Position numbers and translations under genes: made by a program. Below are positions 34,430 to 43,424 of a stretch of DNA of 64,000 nucleotides, piece after piece. The notes beneath the pieces were generated by a model that saw only the letters and a program-made list of their open reading frames with translations, was not told where the DNA came from and did not search any database. This stretch comes from JAFGTX01 sp942492225. Lineage in GTDB: Bacteria > Bacillota > Clostridia > Peptostreptococcales > Acidaminobacteraceae. The number at the start of each line of letters is the position of its first letter. Position 1 is the stretch's first letter. The stretch is from positions 1 to 64,000 of the forward strand of contig CALODS010000007.1 in assembly GCA_942492225.1 (NCBI GenBank). Reading direction: 5' to 3'.

Positions 34430-34879
34430 TTAGCCCACACACTCCTCAGATGCCTTGAAAATAATTGATCTCGGCAAGAATCCATAACGCTCATAAAATG
34501 AAGCTACTTGATTACCATAAGCAACACTAACTTTTATTCCTTCTGGTGAAAAACCTTTTATCCAGCTAAGGGATTGTTTCATCAGTTCATCGCCAATTTC
34601 ACTGCCCCTATAATGGGTTTCAACATAAAGCGAATCTATTTCCGCCTCATTGTCATCCACCGAAGCGATTAGATAGCCAACAGGCTTTTGATGATAATAG
34701 GCTAAGACTATTTGAACATGGTCTTTCTTTTGAATTATTTTTTTCCGTTTCGTATAATTATCTTTTTCAAAATCTTTTGCAAAATGTTCCGAGACACTTT
34801 GATGATACGCACTAAGTTTATCCCAAAGTGGCTTAATTATATCAATCGCATCTGCTCCAATTATTTTATAAGTTATCAT
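34430..34879 (-). CDS. GNAT acetyltransferase inside the arginine operon (possible short-form N-acetylglutamate synthase)
   Basis: 149 residues, complete GNAT fold with acetyl-CoA loop YRGSEIGDELM and VSVAYGNQVASFYERYGF near the C-terminus. It lies exactly between argC and argB, the place where argJ is common, and ends two bases before argB. Position suggests a role in arginine synthesis, for example glutamate N-acetylation (a missing first step here). The family at large acylates many substrates, so this is inference. Confidence 0.75.
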   Translation of the reverse strand: MITYKIIGADAIDIIKPLWDKLSAYHQSVSEHFAKDFEKDNYTKRKKIIQKKDHVQIVLAYYHQKPVGYLIASVDDNEAEIDSLYVETHYRGSEIGDELMKQSLSWIKGFSPEGIKVSVAYGNQVASFYERYGFLPRSIIFKASEECVG

Positions 34880-34917
34880 TCTCCCACCTCATAACCCTTT
34901 TAATTCAGTCTCTCTAT

Positions 34918-35952
34918 TTATAAATAAAACATTGCCGTTTCCAAACCTAATGTTTCAGGATAGCCCATCATTAAATTCATATTTTGAATCGCTTCCCCAG
35001 CAGAGCCTTTGACGAGGTTGTCAATCGCCGTTACAATAATCAAGCGTTTTGTCCGTTTATCATAGGTCAAACCAATATCACAAAAATTTGTTCGACTCAC
35101 CCATTTAGTCTGTGGTATTGTATCCAAGACTCTAACAAATGCGTCATCTTGATAAAAGCTTTTGTAACAATCTTTTATGGCCTCAATTTCAATAGCTTCT
35201 TTTAAAGAAACATAAATTGTTGCCAGCAGCCCTCTTTGCATTGGTAAAAGATGAGGGGTAAAGCTCACGACAATTGCTGTGCCCACCGCTTGCGACAACA
35301 CCTCTTCTATTTCAGGCGTATGACGATGCGATGCCACACTATAAGCCTTGAAATTTTCGTTTGTTTCGCAATAACTCATTGTCAAGTTTTCGCTTCTCCC
35401 CGCGCCTGTCGCTCCAGATTTTGCATCAATAATTATTGAAGTCTTATCAACATATTTTTCTTTGATTATTGGTAACAACCCAAGAATTGATGCGGTTGGG
35501 TAACACCCTGGATTGGCGACAAGTGTTGCGCCTTTAATTTTTTCTCTGTTAAGTTCAGGCAGCCCATATACCGCTTTGCTTAATAAGTCTTTGTCTTTAT
35601 GAAGCAGATCATACCACTCCTCTATGACCGCGGTATCATTCAATCTGAAATCAGCACCAAAATCTATTATTTTTATTTTTTTATCTTTTATTTTTTCTAT
35701 GATTTCCAAGGACTTCCCATGAGGCAATGCAATGAAAAGCACGTCTATGTCCTCTATCTTACTGAGCGCTTCTTTTAGATCAATACACTGATGAAACAAG
35801 ATCTTATTAAACATGCCATAAACACTTGAATAAGAGTTGCCATCATAACTATGTGAGCTAAGAAATACTATATCAACTTCTGGATGATGATATAAAAGAC
35901 CAACCAATTGTTGCCCTGCGTAACCTGTAGAACCTATTACACCAACCTTCAT
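34918..35952 (-). CDS. argC: N-acetyl-gamma-glutamyl-phosphate reductase
   Basis: 344 residues. NADP-binding start MKVGVIGSTGYAGQQL, catalytic-cysteine motif VANPGCYPTASILG, and YSVASHRHTPEIEEVL are diagnostic. It reduces N-acetylglutamyl phosphate to the semialdehyde. ATG 35952 follows GGAGGG and gives the family length; a longer frame upstream runs into carB by mistake. Follows carB with a gap of ten bases. Confidence 0.94.
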   Translation of the reverse strand: MKVGVIGSTGYAGQQLVGLLYHHPEVDIVFLSSHSYDGNSYSSVYGMFNKILFHQCIDLKEALSKIEDIDVLFIALPHGKSLEIIEKIKDKKIKIIDFGADFRLNDTAVIEEWYDLLHKDKDLLSKAVYGLPELNREKIKGATLVANPGCYPTASILGLLPIIKEKYVDKTSIIIDAKSGATGAGRSENLTMSYCETNENFKAYSVASHRHTPEIEEVLSQAVGTAIVVSFTPHLLPMQRGLLATIYVSLKEAIEIEAIKDCYKSFYQDDAFVRVLDTIPQTKWVSRTNFCDIGLTYDKRTKRLIIVTAIDNLVKGSAGEAIQNMNLMMGYPETLGLETAMFYL

Positions 35953-35962
35953 ATACCCTCCA

Positions 35963-38900
35963 CTACAACTCACATAAGTTGTAAATATTAATGTCTTTTT
36001 CTTGAATATTTTTAGCCATTGTCTGCACAAATGCTCCAAAGGTATCCAAAGAAGTTAAACATAATACCTTCTTTTCTATCGCTATTCGTCTCATTTTAAA
36101 ACCATCTTTAGAATGGTCCTTGCCCTTCTTTGGCATATTAACGACTAATTCAACAGCTTCATTATTAATGTAGTCTGCTATATCTGAGTGTTGAATCATT
36201 TTGCAACTGTTTGTATCCTCTAAGACCTCAGACATAAAGTGATAGGTTCCTGGTGTCATTGATACGTCATAACCTAATTTGATGAGCGCTTGTACATGGC
36301 TGATGCCTTCTTCTTTATTTACATCTGATAAACTCACAACCGCTTTACCAATAGTTGGATAAGCACCACTTGAAGAAATCATACCTTTTAGAAGGGCTTT
36401 ACTTAAATTTTCTTCAATACTCATGACTTCACCAGTCGACTTCATTTCTGGTCCAAGGGCAATGTCAACATTTTTTATTTTTTCCATTGAAAAGATTGGA
36501 TGCTTCACTGCGAAAAAGTTCTTTTCTTTCACTAATCCCACACCATATGGCATTGACGCCAAAGAGGCACCAAGCATCACCTTGGTTGCAATTTCAACCA
36601 TTGGTATGTTCGTAACTTTTGAAATAAAAGGAACCGTTCTTGATGAGCGTGGATTTACTTCAATGACATAGACTTGCTCCGATGCCACGATATACTGAAT
36701 GTTAAACAGGCCCTTAAGGGATAAGGCTTGAGCAATTTTTTGTGTGTAGTCCACAATAATGTTTTTAGTTCCTTCTGTTAGTGTTGGTGCAGGATAAATT
36801 GAAATAGAATCACCAGAATGGACACCAGCGCCTTCTAAATGTTCCATAATACCAGGAATAATAATCGATTCACCATCACTCACTGCATCTACTTCAACTT
36901 CTAATCCTTTTAAATATTTATCAATGAGCACTGGGTTTTTCTTATCTTGTTTGAAAGCCTCACTGAGATATTGTATTAATTGCGCTTCTTCATAAACTAT
37001 TTCCATCCCAAAGCCACCAATAACATAGCTCGGTCGAACCAGTAGCGGGTAGCCTAATAGTACAGCTTCTTTAACCCCTTGTTGAACATCATATACACCA
37101 ACCCCTTTTGGTTGTGGTATGCCACTTGCAGTCATCACTTTATTAAAAGCTTCTCTGTCCTCAGTTTCATGAATTTGATGGTATGAACTTCCTAAGATTG
37201 GCACCTGCATTTGATCAAGATATTTGGCAAGTTTAACTGCTGTTTGACCACCAAATTGTAGAATAACCCCTATTGGTTTTTCTTTTTCAACAATATTCAG
37301 AATGTCCTCTTCTGTAATCGGTTCAAAATAGAGTTTATCCGACATATTAAAGTCTGTGCTCACGGTTTCAGGATTGTTATTGACGATGATGGCTTCATAG
37401 CCCAGTTCCTTTAAAGCCAGTACACCATGTACTGAGCAATAATCAAATTCAACACCCTGACCTATTCTAATGGGACCAGATCCAATAACAATTACTTTCT
37501 CTTTGTCAGATACCACTACTTCGTCAATGTCATCGTAAGTTGAATAATAGTAAGGTGACTGTGCATCAAATTCACCACCGCAAGTATCAACCATTTTGTA
37601 AACAGGTAATATACTGTGTTGTTTTCTAAAACTAAAAACGTCTTCCGGTCTTGTGTTTAACATCAACATTGAAATACCTTTATCTGAGAACCCTTTCTTC
37701 TTTAGAAGTTTCATCGTCTTAGGGTCAATATATTCGAGTTTTCTATTCTTCACTAAATTTTCAAGTTGTATAATTTGATACAGCTTGTCTAAGAAAAATA
37801 AATCGATGCCTGTTTTCAACCCAATGGACAAAATACTGACTTGACGTCTAATGAGTTCCGCAATAACAAATAAACGATCATCATCCGACTCTTTCATTTG
37901 GGCAAACAGTTCCTGTAATGTTAATGCCTTTAAGGCCTTTAGTTCTAAACCATAAAGTCCAATTTCAAGAGAGCGAATCGCTTTAAGGAGCGCTGATTCA
38001 AAATTATTGCCAATAGCCATCACTTCTCCTGTTGCCATCATCATCGTCCCAAGTGATTTATCTGCTGTTTTAAATTTATCAAAAGGCCATTTTGGAATTT
38101 TTACCACGCAATAATCAAGTGTTGGTTCAAAACAAGCCTTCGTCTTTCCTGTAATTTCATTCTCAATTTCATCAAGGGCATAACCCAAAGCAATTTTTGT
38201 GGCTACCTTTGCAATTGGATAACCGGTCGCTTTTGATGCGAGTGATGAAGATCGTGAAACTCTTGGATTGACCTCTATAATAAAGTATTCTTTTGAGTCA
38301 GGATTCAAAGCCAACTGAACATTACAACCACCTTCTATATTCAGCGTTGTTACAATAGCCATAGATGCTGTTCTCAGCATTTGATAATCAACATCACTAA
38401 GGGTTTGCGAGGGTGCAACGACAATACTATCCCCTGTATGAATGCCAACTGGATCGAAGTTCTCCATGTTACAGACTGTAATGACGTTTCCCTTTGCATC
38501 ACGCATCATTTCATACTCAATCTCTTTCCATCCCTTAATTGATTTTTCAACAAGGACTTGATTGGCAATAGAAAACTGTAATCCTTTTTTAGCAATTTTT
38601 ATGAGTTCTTCTTCTGTTTCTGCAATGCCACCACCTGTACCACCAAGGGTATAAGCAGGTCTAACAACTACTGGTAAACCAATTGACGCTGTCACTGCCA
38701 ACACTTCCTCTATGGTATTGGCAACATTTGATTCTAGTACTGGCTGATTAATCGCCTCCATAGCCTGCTTAAAAAGCTCTCTGTCTTCTGATTTCTTTAT
38801 AGCCTCAATATTTGTGCCAATAATTTCTACATTATATTTCTCTAAAATTCCTTTTTCGTATAGTTCCAATGATAAGTTTAATGCCGTCTGTCCCCCCATA

Positions 38901-39157
38901 CCAGCAATCAATGCATCTGGCTTCTCTTTGACAATGATTTTTTCTAAAAAGGGAAGTGTTAGGGGTTCTGAGTATATAATATCGGCCACTTCTTTATCCG
39001 TCATAATCGTCGCTGGATTTGAATTCACAAGAACAACCGTGTGGCCTTCACTTTTTAGTACTTGACAGGCTTGTGTTCCCGAATAATCAAATTCTGCCCC
39101 CTGTCCAATGGTTATAGGTCCAGAACCAATCACCATAATTTTCTTACATCCAATCAT
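35963..39157 (-). CDS. carB: Carbamoyl-phosphate synthase large subunit
   Basis: 1064 residues, full length with two homologous halves. Each opens with the biotin-carboxylase-like motif (IMVIGSGPITIGQGAEFDY and VIVIGSGPIRIGQGVEFDY) and carries ATP-grasp signatures (VVRPAYTLGGTGGG, LVRPSYVIGGFGME). A C-terminal MGS-like allosteric domain ends the protein. It makes carbamoyl phosphate with CarA. Arginine-operon context suggests an arginine-regulated paralogue, with pyrimidine synthesis possibly served by another copy. Confidence 0.95.
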   Translation of the reverse strand: MIGCKKIMVIGSGPITIGQGAEFDYSGTQACQVLKSEGHTVVLVNSNPATIMTDKEVADIIYSEPLTLPFLEKIIVKEKPDALIAGMGGQTALNLSLELYEKGILEKYNVEIIGTNIEAIKKSEDRELFKQAMEAINQPVLESNVANTIEEVLAVTASIGLPVVVRPAYTLGGTGGGIAETEEELIKIAKKGLQFSIANQVLVEKSIKGWKEIEYEMMRDAKGNVITVCNMENFDPVGIHTGDSIVVAPSQTLSDVDYQMLRTASMAIVTTLNIEGGCNVQLALNPDSKEYFIIEVNPRVSRSSSLASKATGYPIAKVATKIALGYALDEIENEITGKTKACFEPTLDYCVVKIPKWPFDKFKTADKSLGTMMMATGEVMAIGNNFESALLKAIRSLEIGLYGLELKALKALTLQELFAQMKESDDDRLFVIAELIRRQVSILSIGLKTGIDLFFLDKLYQIIQLENLVKNRKLEYIDPKTMKLLKKKGFSDKGISMLMLNTRPEDVFSFRKQHSILPVYKMVDTCGGEFDAQSPYYYSTYDDIDEVVVSDKEKVIVIGSGPIRIGQGVEFDYCSVHGVLALKELGYEAIIVNNNPETVSTDFNMSDKLYFEPITEEDILNIVEKEKPIGVILQFGGQTAVKLAKYLDQMQVPILGSSYHQIHETEDREAFNKVMTASGIPQPKGVGVYDVQQGVKEAVLLGYPLLVRPSYVIGGFGMEIVYEEAQLIQYLSEAFKQDKKNPVLIDKYLKGLEVEVDAVSDGESIIIPGIMEHLEGAGVHSGDSISIYPAPTLTEGTKNIIVDYTQKIAQALSLKGLFNIQYIVASEQVYVIEVNPRSSRTVPFISKVTNIPMVEIATKVMLGASLASMPYGVGLVKEKNFFAVKHPIFSMEKIKNVDIALGPEMKSTGEVMSIEENLSKALLKGMISSSGAYPTIGKAVVSLSDVNKEEGISHVQALIKLGYDVSMTPGTYHFMSEVLEDTNSCKMIQHSDIADYINNEAVELVVNMPKKGKDHSKDGFKMRRIAIEKKVLCLTSLDTFGAFVQTMAKNIQEKDINIYNLCEL

Positions 39158-39189
39158 AATAACCTCCTCTATTTATCCTATGACAAGTT

Positions 39190-40272
39190 TTAAGTACACT
39201 TGTCCGCACATTTCATTAGTTCTACAAACTCATTGAATATATAATCCGAATCAACAGGGCCAGGTGAAGCCTCTGGATGATATTGAATACTCATAATCGG
39301 CAACACCTTATGCTTTAATCCTTCTATTGATAAGTCGTTAACGTTGTAATGAGTCACTTCAACTTTTTCTAAATCAAGACTCTCTTCAACAACAACATAA
39401 CCATGATTTTGAGCGGTTATAAATACTCTGTCTTTATGAACGTCTTTCACAGGATGGTTGCCACCCCTGTGTCCATATTTCAATTTTTCTGTTTTGCCAC
39501 CATAACTGAGAGCGAGCAATTGATGTCCAAGACAAATACCAAAGATGGGTAAAACACCAAAGAATTTTTTAATTTCTCCAACAACCCCTTGTAGGTCTTC
39601 AGGATTACCTGGTCCATTTGATAAAAATAAACCGTCTGGTTGATAAGCCATTACCTCTTCAAAGCTACTGAAAGCGGGAAATACTTTTACTTCTATCCCT
39701 CTATTGCTAAGAGCATGGAGCATATTTTTCTTAATGCCAAAGTCAAAAGCAGCAACTTTATACTTAGGTGAATCAACCCCTACCGTATATGCTTTCTCTG
39801 TGCTTACGGCTGCCACATGATTTGTTGTTACTTTATTCTTTAAGGTGGCTATACACGACTCTATTTCTAGAGCATCTTTAATGATTTTTGCTTCCATTGT
39901 GCCAGCATCTCTTATTTTCTTTGTTAGTGCCCGTGTGTCAATATCCTTGATGCCAATTATTTTGTGTTCTTTCAAATAATCATTCATACTTCTATCGCTT
40001 TTCCAATGTGAGTAAAACTCATTGCATTCTCTCACAACAAAGCCTTTAACGAAGGACCTTTCATGTTGGTGATCAAATTGGTTCACGCCATAGTTGCCTA
40101 TTAGCGGATATGTCATTACGACAATTTGTCCATAGTAGGATGGATCTGTCATAATTTCTTGGTAACCCGTCATCGATGTATTAAAGACAAGTTCACCAGC
40201 TTCAGAACTTAGATCACCAAACAATGTACCTTCATAAATACTGCCATCACTTAAAACCAAATAGCCTCTCAT
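39190..40272 (-). CDS. carA: Carbamoyl-phosphate synthase small subunit
   Basis: 360 residues. The N-terminal small-subunit domain (MRGYLVLSDGSIYEGTLFG) is followed by a class I glutamine amidotransferase domain with GICLGHQLLAL (nucleophile Cys) and HPEASPGP (His-Glu). ATG 40272 with GAGGG seven bases before it is chosen. It is the first gene of the operon, directly behind the T-box leader. It supplies ammonia from glutamine to CarB. Confidence 0.95.
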   Translation of the reverse strand: MRGYLVLSDGSIYEGTLFGDLSSEAGELVFNTSMTGYQEIMTDPSYYGQIVVMTYPLIGNYGVNQFDHQHERSFVKGFVVRECNEFYSHWKSDRSMNDYLKEHKIIGIKDIDTRALTKKIRDAGTMEAKIIKDALEIESCIATLKNKVTTNHVAAVSTEKAYTVGVDSPKYKVAAFDFGIKKNMLHALSNRGIEVKVFPAFSSFEEVMAYQPDGLFLSNGPGNPEDLQGVVGEIKKFFGVLPIFGICLGHQLLALSYGGKTEKLKYGHRGGNHPVKDVHKDRVFITAQNHGYVVVEESLDLEKVEVTHYNVNDLSIEGLKHKVLPIMSIQYHPEASPGPVDSDYIFNEFVELMKCADKCT

Positions 40273-40328
40273 CACATAACCCTCTTTCATTATTTATACA
40301 CGCAAATGCATAAATATACATTTGTTTC

Positions 40329-40656
40329 AAAAAAAAATGATCCTTTTTTAAGGATCATAACAGTCGATTTTTATATTTTTTACTTATAACAACACCTTAC
40401 AGCTAAAGTGTCCACTAAAAGTCATCTCCTAATTTCTTGGGACGAATCACTCCGCGGTACCACCCAACTTAGCATATAAAGCTCACTCCATTCAGTACAG
40501 ACACTTGTCGATACCTATTCCCGCTATCGGTGGACATCCGGTTCACCTTACTCTAATTTCTTGTGAACTACTCCAGAAAGTTCTCAATACATTTGCATTG
40601 CGTAGGCTCACACCATCTCCTACATCGCTGGACCAGCGCCTGTATATTTTCTTTCC
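40329..40656 (-). promoter_or_regulatory. T-box leader of the car-arg operon
   Basis: The minus strand holds a stem I region from about 40656 (GGAAAGAAA pairing with CTTTCTGG), the T-box core GGTGGTACCGCGG at 40452-40464 followed by CGTCC, and a terminator (ATGATCC/GGATCAT plus T8) at 40329-40358, 57 bases before carA. A candidate specifier AGA (Arg) lies at 40582-40584 in the 3' side of stem I; I am unsure of this exact codon. Uncharged tRNA would stabilise the antiterminator and turn the operon on. Confidence 0.92.
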
Positions 40657-40689
40657 ATCAATCATATTAACACTATTAACTTTTGATTA

Positions 40690-40718
40690 ATTATACATAG
40701 TAGCGAATAATCAGTCAA
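40690..40718 (-). promoter_or_regulatory. Sigma-A promoter of the car-arg operon
   Basis: TTGACT (40718-40713) and TATAAT (40695-40690) with a spacer of exactly 17 bases, about 35 bases upstream of T-box stem I. Confidence 0.85.
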
Positions 40719-40797
40719 TAGTTTTTTTAAAAAAAATTATAAAAACTTAAAATAAATGACCCATGTATGATTTTAGATCCTTGATATTATGCCACAC

Positions 40798-41220
40798 CTA
40801 ATAAAAAAGATAATCAGAAGGACCAGGGTATTTTGCCATAGCAGTTTTATGATTGTTAAAGCCAAGTTTAGTATAAAATTCAACCGCTTCAAATGATGAT
40901 GTTAGTCCAATCAGCAAGCCTTCATTTCCCTCATACAACTTCTTGACAATTGTTTGACCGATGTTTTGCTTTCGATAAGAAGCAAGTACAGCCATATCAT
41001 GAATCCATCCATAACATTCACCGTCTGAAATCATTCTTCCACCGCCAACTACGACACCTGAATCCCATGCTGTTACGACCTTATAACTATTTTTAAAGGC
41101 CCTTGTAATTTTTTCTGTCTCTCTCGCTCTCCCTAACCCAATACACATATTGGTCTCATCATATAAATCAACAAGTTTTTCCCACTCTAAATCGTCCGTT
41201 CCTATTTTATATGTAATCAT
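40798..41220 (-). CDS. GNAT acetyltransferase
   Basis: 140 residues. N-terminal strand-helix of GNAT type, WIHDMAVLASYRKQNIGQTIVKKL (acetyl-CoA loop), SSFEAVEFYTKLGF. Substrate unknown. ATG 41220 is preceded by AGGAGGCG. A single gene between the T-box promoter and the AEC transporter. No clear terminator. Confidence 0.75.
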   Translation of the reverse strand: MITYKIGTDDLEWEKLVDLYDETNMCIGLGRARETEKITRAFKNSYKVVTAWDSGVVVGGGRMISDGECYGWIHDMAVLASYRKQNIGQTIVKKLYEGNEGLLIGLTSSFEAVEFYTKLGFNNHKTAMAKYPGPSDYLFY

Positions 41221-41506
41221 TTATACGCCTCCTAAGCTAATAATTTATTTAATACCTACCTTTACCCACTTAACTAATTTCAGAATACTATAATCAAACT
41301 GACAACTCAACACATTACAGACTAATCATCAAGACTTAATTCTTTATTAATATTTGTAATATGTATCAACTATACTTTAAAAGAGTAGCTATTGTAATTA
41401 TATTAACAAGTCTACTTATAACAATAGTGCCCCCTTATTCAACAAAACACCCTTGAATTTTATGTCTAAAAATGTATAATCTTTAGATAACGCATAGGAG
41501 GTTTTT

Positions 41507-42436
41507 ATGTCTAGTTTTATGTATATTATCAGCAATATTATTCAACCCATATTTATTATTATAGGGATTGGTTTTCTTATCCAGAAAAAATTTGATTTAC
41601 ATATTGCGTCACTTTCAAAAATTCAAATTTTTGTCCTTGTTCCCGCTCTTGTTTTTAACACCTTATACTTTAGCCAACTTGAAAGTGGACTTGTAGGCAA
41701 GCTCATTTTCTTTAATATTGTCTTTTTCTGTGTACTCCTTATTTTAGGCACAAGTGTTGCAAGGCTATTAAAAATGCCAAGGTCAAAAGAAAAGGCTTTC
41801 GTCAATGCAATTTCTTTAAGGAATATTGGTAACTATGGGATTCCTCTAGTTGCCTTATTATTCCTAGGTGATACTGCAAAGCTCGCAATGTCAATACATA
41901 TGGTCTCTGTGATTACCTGCGTCCTTTTGATGTACACTATTGGACTTTACAATGCTAGTAGCGGCAACTATGGATGGAAAGATGCTTTGAAAAATGTCAT
42001 GGGTATTCCAATTATTTATGTAATGACCCTTGCGATTATACTTAAACAATTATCCGTTCCAGTTCCAAATGGTATTCTTAGTGCCACTGGATTACTTGGA
42101 CAATGTGTCGCCCCACTAGCACTCTTCACCTTAGGAGCACAACTTGCAAAATCTACTTTTCACGTTAATGATTACTCGCTATATATCGGCACGACACTGA
42201 GGTTACTTGTTTCCCCACTTATTGCTTATGGATTGGCCTTGCTTTTGAACTTTGATGCCCTTACGACAAGTCTTGTCATACTTGGTGCCGCTACTCCAAC
42301 AGCTGTAAACAGTTTGTTTCTAGCAATAGAATTCGATGGTGATTCTACTTATGCCTCACAATCGATCTTTTTAACAACATTATTAAGCGCTATTACTGTC
42401 GCCTGTATTATATTTATATTGACACCTTTATTATAA
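41507..42436 (+). CDS. AEC family (auxin efflux carrier-like) permease
   Basis: 309 residues with about ten membrane helices and the two-half structure of AEC transporters. GNYGIPLVALLFLGD and ATPTAVNSLFLAIEFDGD match conserved stretches. Members export or import small organic acids (malate in MleP-like proteins). AGGAGG lies seven bases before the ATG. It is monocistronic on the plus strand. Substrate cannot be told. Confidence 0.8.
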   Translation: MSSFMYIISNIIQPIFIIIGIGFLIQKKFDLHIASLSKIQIFVLVPALVFNTLYFSQLESGLVGKLIFFNIVFFCVLLILGTSVARLLKMPRSKEKAFVNAISLRNIGNYGIPLVALLFLGDTAKLAMSIHMVSVITCVLLMYTIGLYNASSGNYGWKDALKNVMGIPIIYVMTLAIILKQLSVPVPNGILSATGLLGQCVAPLALFTLGAQLAKSTFHVNDYSLYIGTTLRLLVSPLIAYGLALLLNFDALTTSLVILGAATPTAVNSLFLAIEFDGDSTYASQSIFLTTLLSAITVACIIFILTPLL

Positions 42437-42492
42437 CTATACCGACGGGTATAAACTAAAATCATTCAAAAGTAATCTAATTGTGACAACCA

Positions 42493-43285
42493 TCATTTAG
42501 AAAAAGGAAATGAATACAAAGTATACTCATTCGTTCTTTTAAATCTTAATTTTTCTGCCAACTGATAAGATGGCGTGTTTTCAGCCATGCACTCCCATTG
42601 AACTTGTTGATTATTTTTGAAGCATTCTTCAATAAATGCTTCAGAGGTAATTTGAGACAAACCTTTACGTCTATGGGCTTCTATCGTTTCAACACCGACA
42701 GTCATTACATTATCACTTAAAAAATTCCCCATGCTGTAATTAGTTATTTCATTATGAGTGATCATGCAGTAACCATGTGATTTATCCAAAAATTCATCAA
42801 TACTTGACCACCAACGTAATATTTCTGATGATAAGAATTCTCTATTTTTGATTAAATGAGCTGTTAATAAAGCTTTATCTATCTTTTGTAACTTATAATC
42901 AGCTGGCACTTCACGTTTAATATAATTTTCCCAAACACACTTTTCCAATTTATAAATATATTGCTTTGATATATTTAACTTTCTATACTTAAATATTTTT
43001 TCGAAAACAGAACACCATGCTTCAGTTTCACCACTAAACTCAAAACGATTTAAATTTGCCTTAAGTCCCCTAACTTCTATTTTTTCATCAATAAACTGAT
43101 TTAAATGATTATTAAAATTTATATTTTTTTCATTACCAACAAAATAAAATCCTTCTTGACCAACAGACCAAACAATTGCCGTGTGAGGTGCCTCAAAAGA
43201 ATCAGTAAAAATATAGCCTGGGTTCGTTCCATCAATTATTGATTTTACTTCAATGTTATCTACATACTTATCATTACATATTTTA
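42493..43285 (-). pseudogene. GNAT acetyltransferase (ZmaR-like family) lacking a start codon
   Basis: The frame is open from a TAG at about 43288 to the stop at 42493, about 263 codons. It encodes IEVKSIIDGTNPGYIFTD ... APHTAIVWSVGQEGFYFVGN and a C-terminal GNAT domain with TIEAHRRKGLSQITSEAFI. That matches a two-domain family of about 260 residues (PF12746-like). No ATG, GTG or TTG occurs near the 5' end; the first possible start (TTG, 42948) would remove the first half. Either a start was lost or a frameshift lies just upstream. Likely inactive. Confidence 0.65.
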
Positions 43286-43341
43286 TACTATTATTCGATA
43301 CTAAATATTCAAAATGAATCGTTACTTTCTAAATAATCATT

Positions 43342-43377
43342 AAAAAAATCTCTCAGCAATCGCTAAGAGATTTTTTT
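43342..43377. terminator. Bidirectional terminator after the YfcC-type transporter gene
   Basis: AAAAAAATCTCT and AGAGATTTTTTT form a 12-bp stem with a 12-nt loop. It stops transcription of the YfcC-type transporter gene coming from the right. Confidence 0.75.
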
Positions 43378-43424
43378 CTTTATCGTTAGATAACTGATAA
43401 AAGAATCTACTTTGTTCATTTCAC

